Source: Candidatus Collierbacteria bacterium RIFOXYD1_FULL_40_9 (GTDB lineage Bacteria; Patescibacteriota; Microgenomatia; UBA1400; MFAQ01). From it: 5,226 nt of DNA. Made by a program: the position numbers and the translations under genes. Below, piece after piece: positions 4,087 through 5,226 of this stretch (positions within the stretch are counted from its first letter, which is position 1; every line of letters begins with the position of its first letter). The DNA lies in NCBI GenBank assembly GCA_001776275.1, contig MFAQ01000009.1, forward strand, positions 37,777-43,002, in the 5' to 3' direction. The notes under the pieces are model-generated. The model had not been told where the DNA came from. It did not search any database and saw nothing but the letters and a program-made list of their open reading frames with translations.

Positions 4087-5226
4087 ATGTATAAGCGGTT
4101 TTTGTTAATTTTATTATTGGTTTTTGTGTCAGTGAGGTGGGTTTTTGCTGAGGTAAATTGTGACGGGAAGTCGGGAGACGCTCTTTTTGATTGTTTAAGT
4201 AGTCAGATTGGAGACCTGAACAAGTCACTAGAGATGAGTGTGGCAGCCACCAAACCACTGGAGTCGGAAATAAGTAAGCTAAGTGCCAAAATAAAACAGA
4301 TTCAGGGACAAATAAATGAAGCGACAAAAAAACAAAAACAAACAGAGATTGATATTAAAATTAGAGGAGAAAAAGTAGCCGAACAGTATGAGATTTTGTC
4401 TGTAAAACTAAGAGAGATGTATAAGAGACTCAGGTCTCGACCTTTGTGGGCAAACTTGGTAGCCAATAAAGGCTTGGGGGAAATAAGGCGAGAGTTGGCC
4501 TACAGACAAGACACTAATGATAAAGATAGGCAGGTAATTGTTAGCTTGGTTAATGAGATTTCATCGTTAGAAGATGATAAAAAAAAGTTGGAAGTTCAGA
4601 GACAGCAATTGGCAAAATTGCAAACAGAGTTAGACAAGCAAAATAATTTCTTTTTGGGTGAGGTAAAAAAAGCAAAGGCCTATCAGAGTGACTTGACAAA
4701 CAAAATTGCACAACTTTCTTCTAAACAGCAGCAGTTGTTGGCTGAAAAACTGGGAAGTCTAAACTTACCTACTAGTTTGGGCGGTGGAAGTTTAAGTTGT
4801 GTCGATGATCGTAAAATTGATCCTGGGTTTGGAAATGGTTTTGCTTTTTTTACGTACGGCATTCCACATAGGGTTGGTATGGACCAATACGGAGCAAATG
4901 GAAGAGCAAAAGCAGGACAGTCTGCTGAAGATATTTTGAAAGCCTACTTTGACAATTTTGAGTTTATAACGGGTAAAGAGGGGGAAACGGTAAAAGTAAA
5001 TGGAAAGAATGAATTTGGGCAAACATTTAACAACGAATCAATGAATATAGAGGAGTACCTTAAGCATTTACACGAAATGCCGCCTAGCTGGGACAATAAG
5101 GCTTTGGAAGCACAAGCAATTGCGGCCAGATCCTACGCACTTTTTGAGCAAAAATCTAAAGGCTTTTTGTACCCTAGTCAGCAAGATCAGGTAGTGAAAA
5201 AAGAAATAAATTCTCAGCGCTGGATA
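4087..5226 (+). CDS. Secreted coiled-coil protein with SpoIID/LytB-type peptidoglycan domain (partial, 3' end off the window)
   Basis: The frame is open from the ATG at 4087 to the right edge, 380 codons. A signal peptide spans 1-21 (MYKR, hydrophobic core, WVFA). Cys25 and Cys36 follow. Residues about 39-222 are long, charged, Gln/Lys/Glu-rich coiled coils interrupted near 110-150 by LREMYKRLRSRPLW and a YRQDTNDKDR stretch, a pattern resembling the N-terminal coiled coil of PcsB, CwlO and EnvC wall-hydrolase regulators. After a Gly-rich linker (231-235) comes a SpoIID-like region: GIPHRVGMDQYGA (258-270) and then HEMPPSW (329-335) with EAQAIAARSYAL (341-352). SpoIID proteins are lytic transglycosylases acting on peptidoglycan glycan strands; Glu330 corresponds to the family's catalytic Glu. 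The two signatures are in the opposite order to classical SpoIID. The zinc-site Cys region would lie beyond the window. It probably acts outside the membrane in wall remodelling, division or pilus passage. Confidence 0.88.
   Translation, partial: MYKRFLLILLLVFVSVRWVFAEVNCDGKSGDALFDCLSSQIGDLNKSLEMSVAATKPLESEISKLSAKIKQIQGQINEATKKQKQTEIDIKIRGEKVAEQYEILSVKLREMYKRLRSRPLWANLVANKGLGEIRRELAYRQDTNDKDRQVIVSLVNEISSLEDDKKKLEVQRQQLAKLQTELDKQNNFFLGEVKKAKAYQSDLTNKIAQLSSKQQQLLAEKLGSLNLPTSLGGGSLSCVDDRKIDPGFGNGFAFFTYGIPHRVGMDQYGANGRAKAGQSAEDILKAYFDNFEFITGKEGETVKVNGKNEFGQTFNNESMNIEEYLKHLHEMPPSWDNKALEAQAIAARSYALFEQKSKGFLYPSQQDQVVKKEINSQRWI

Noticed and set aside
4001..4327. N-terminal extension of the signal-peptide pilin gene to 4327
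   Set aside because: It is antisense to the coiled-coil gene and would place the signal peptide in the middle of the protein.
4792..5022. 76-residue minus-strand frame over the SpoIID region
   Set aside because: Antisense to a strongly supported coding region; no family features.
1..5226. Alternative genetic code with TGA read as an amino acid, as in some Patescibacteria
   Set aside because: The seven visible stops are TAA or TAG, but none of the genes has an in-frame TGA, so the standard bacterial code is sufficient.

Overview
The window looks like an AT-rich chromosomal segment from a Candidate Phyla Radiation / Patescibacteria-type bacterium, most likely Microgenomates-like. This rests on gene content and style, not on a marker gene. 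It holds many small two-helix pilin-like proteins related to TrbC/VirB2, genes packed with 1-12 base gaps, few or no Shine-Dalgarno sequences, and a secreted coiled-coil protein carrying a SpoIID-type peptidoglycan domain. No RNA gene, CRISPR array, insertion sequence or phage gene was seen. No gene-free stretch exceeds 300 bases; the longest is 142 bases (2167-2308).

Layout from left to right: (1) 1-998, minus strand, three pilin-like genes head to tail (998-678, 676-308, 304 to beyond the left edge). (2) 999-1050, a short divergent promoter region containing a perfect 15-base palindrome that supplies a -10-like box to each strand. (3) 1051-2166, plus strand, an all-trans polyprenyl diphosphate synthase. 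(4) 2167-2308, non-coding, mostly a degenerate 8-base tandem repeat. (5) 2309-2614, plus strand, a small unknown gene whose 3' end overlaps, antisense, the end of the next gene. (6) 4000-2546, minus strand, a compact operon of two more pilin-like genes followed by uppS (cis-prenyl transferase). (7) 4001-4086, a divergent intergenic region with a 7-base repeat. (8) 4087 to beyond the right edge, plus strand, a secreted coiled-coil + SpoIID-domain protein.

The genes fit a cell-envelope theme. The trans-prenyl synthase can make the allylic primer, and UppS can extend it to the undecaprenyl-type carrier used for peptidoglycan and surface glycans. The SpoIID protein probably cuts or remodels peptidoglycan. 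The five small membrane proteins look like subunits of a type IV secretion or conjugation-like pilus or channel. The link between pilus and wall synthesis is inference from gene order.

The most notable points are: the five diverged pilin paralogues in two operons with a nearly identical start junction; the SpoIID domain, whose GxxHxxGMxQYGA signature comes before the EMPxSW...AQAIAARSYAL signature, the reverse of the usual order; its fusion to a PcsB/EnvC-like coiled coil; the palindromic bidirectional promoter; and -10 boxes 7-8 bases before the ATG of all three plus-strand genes, which suggests leaderless transcripts.
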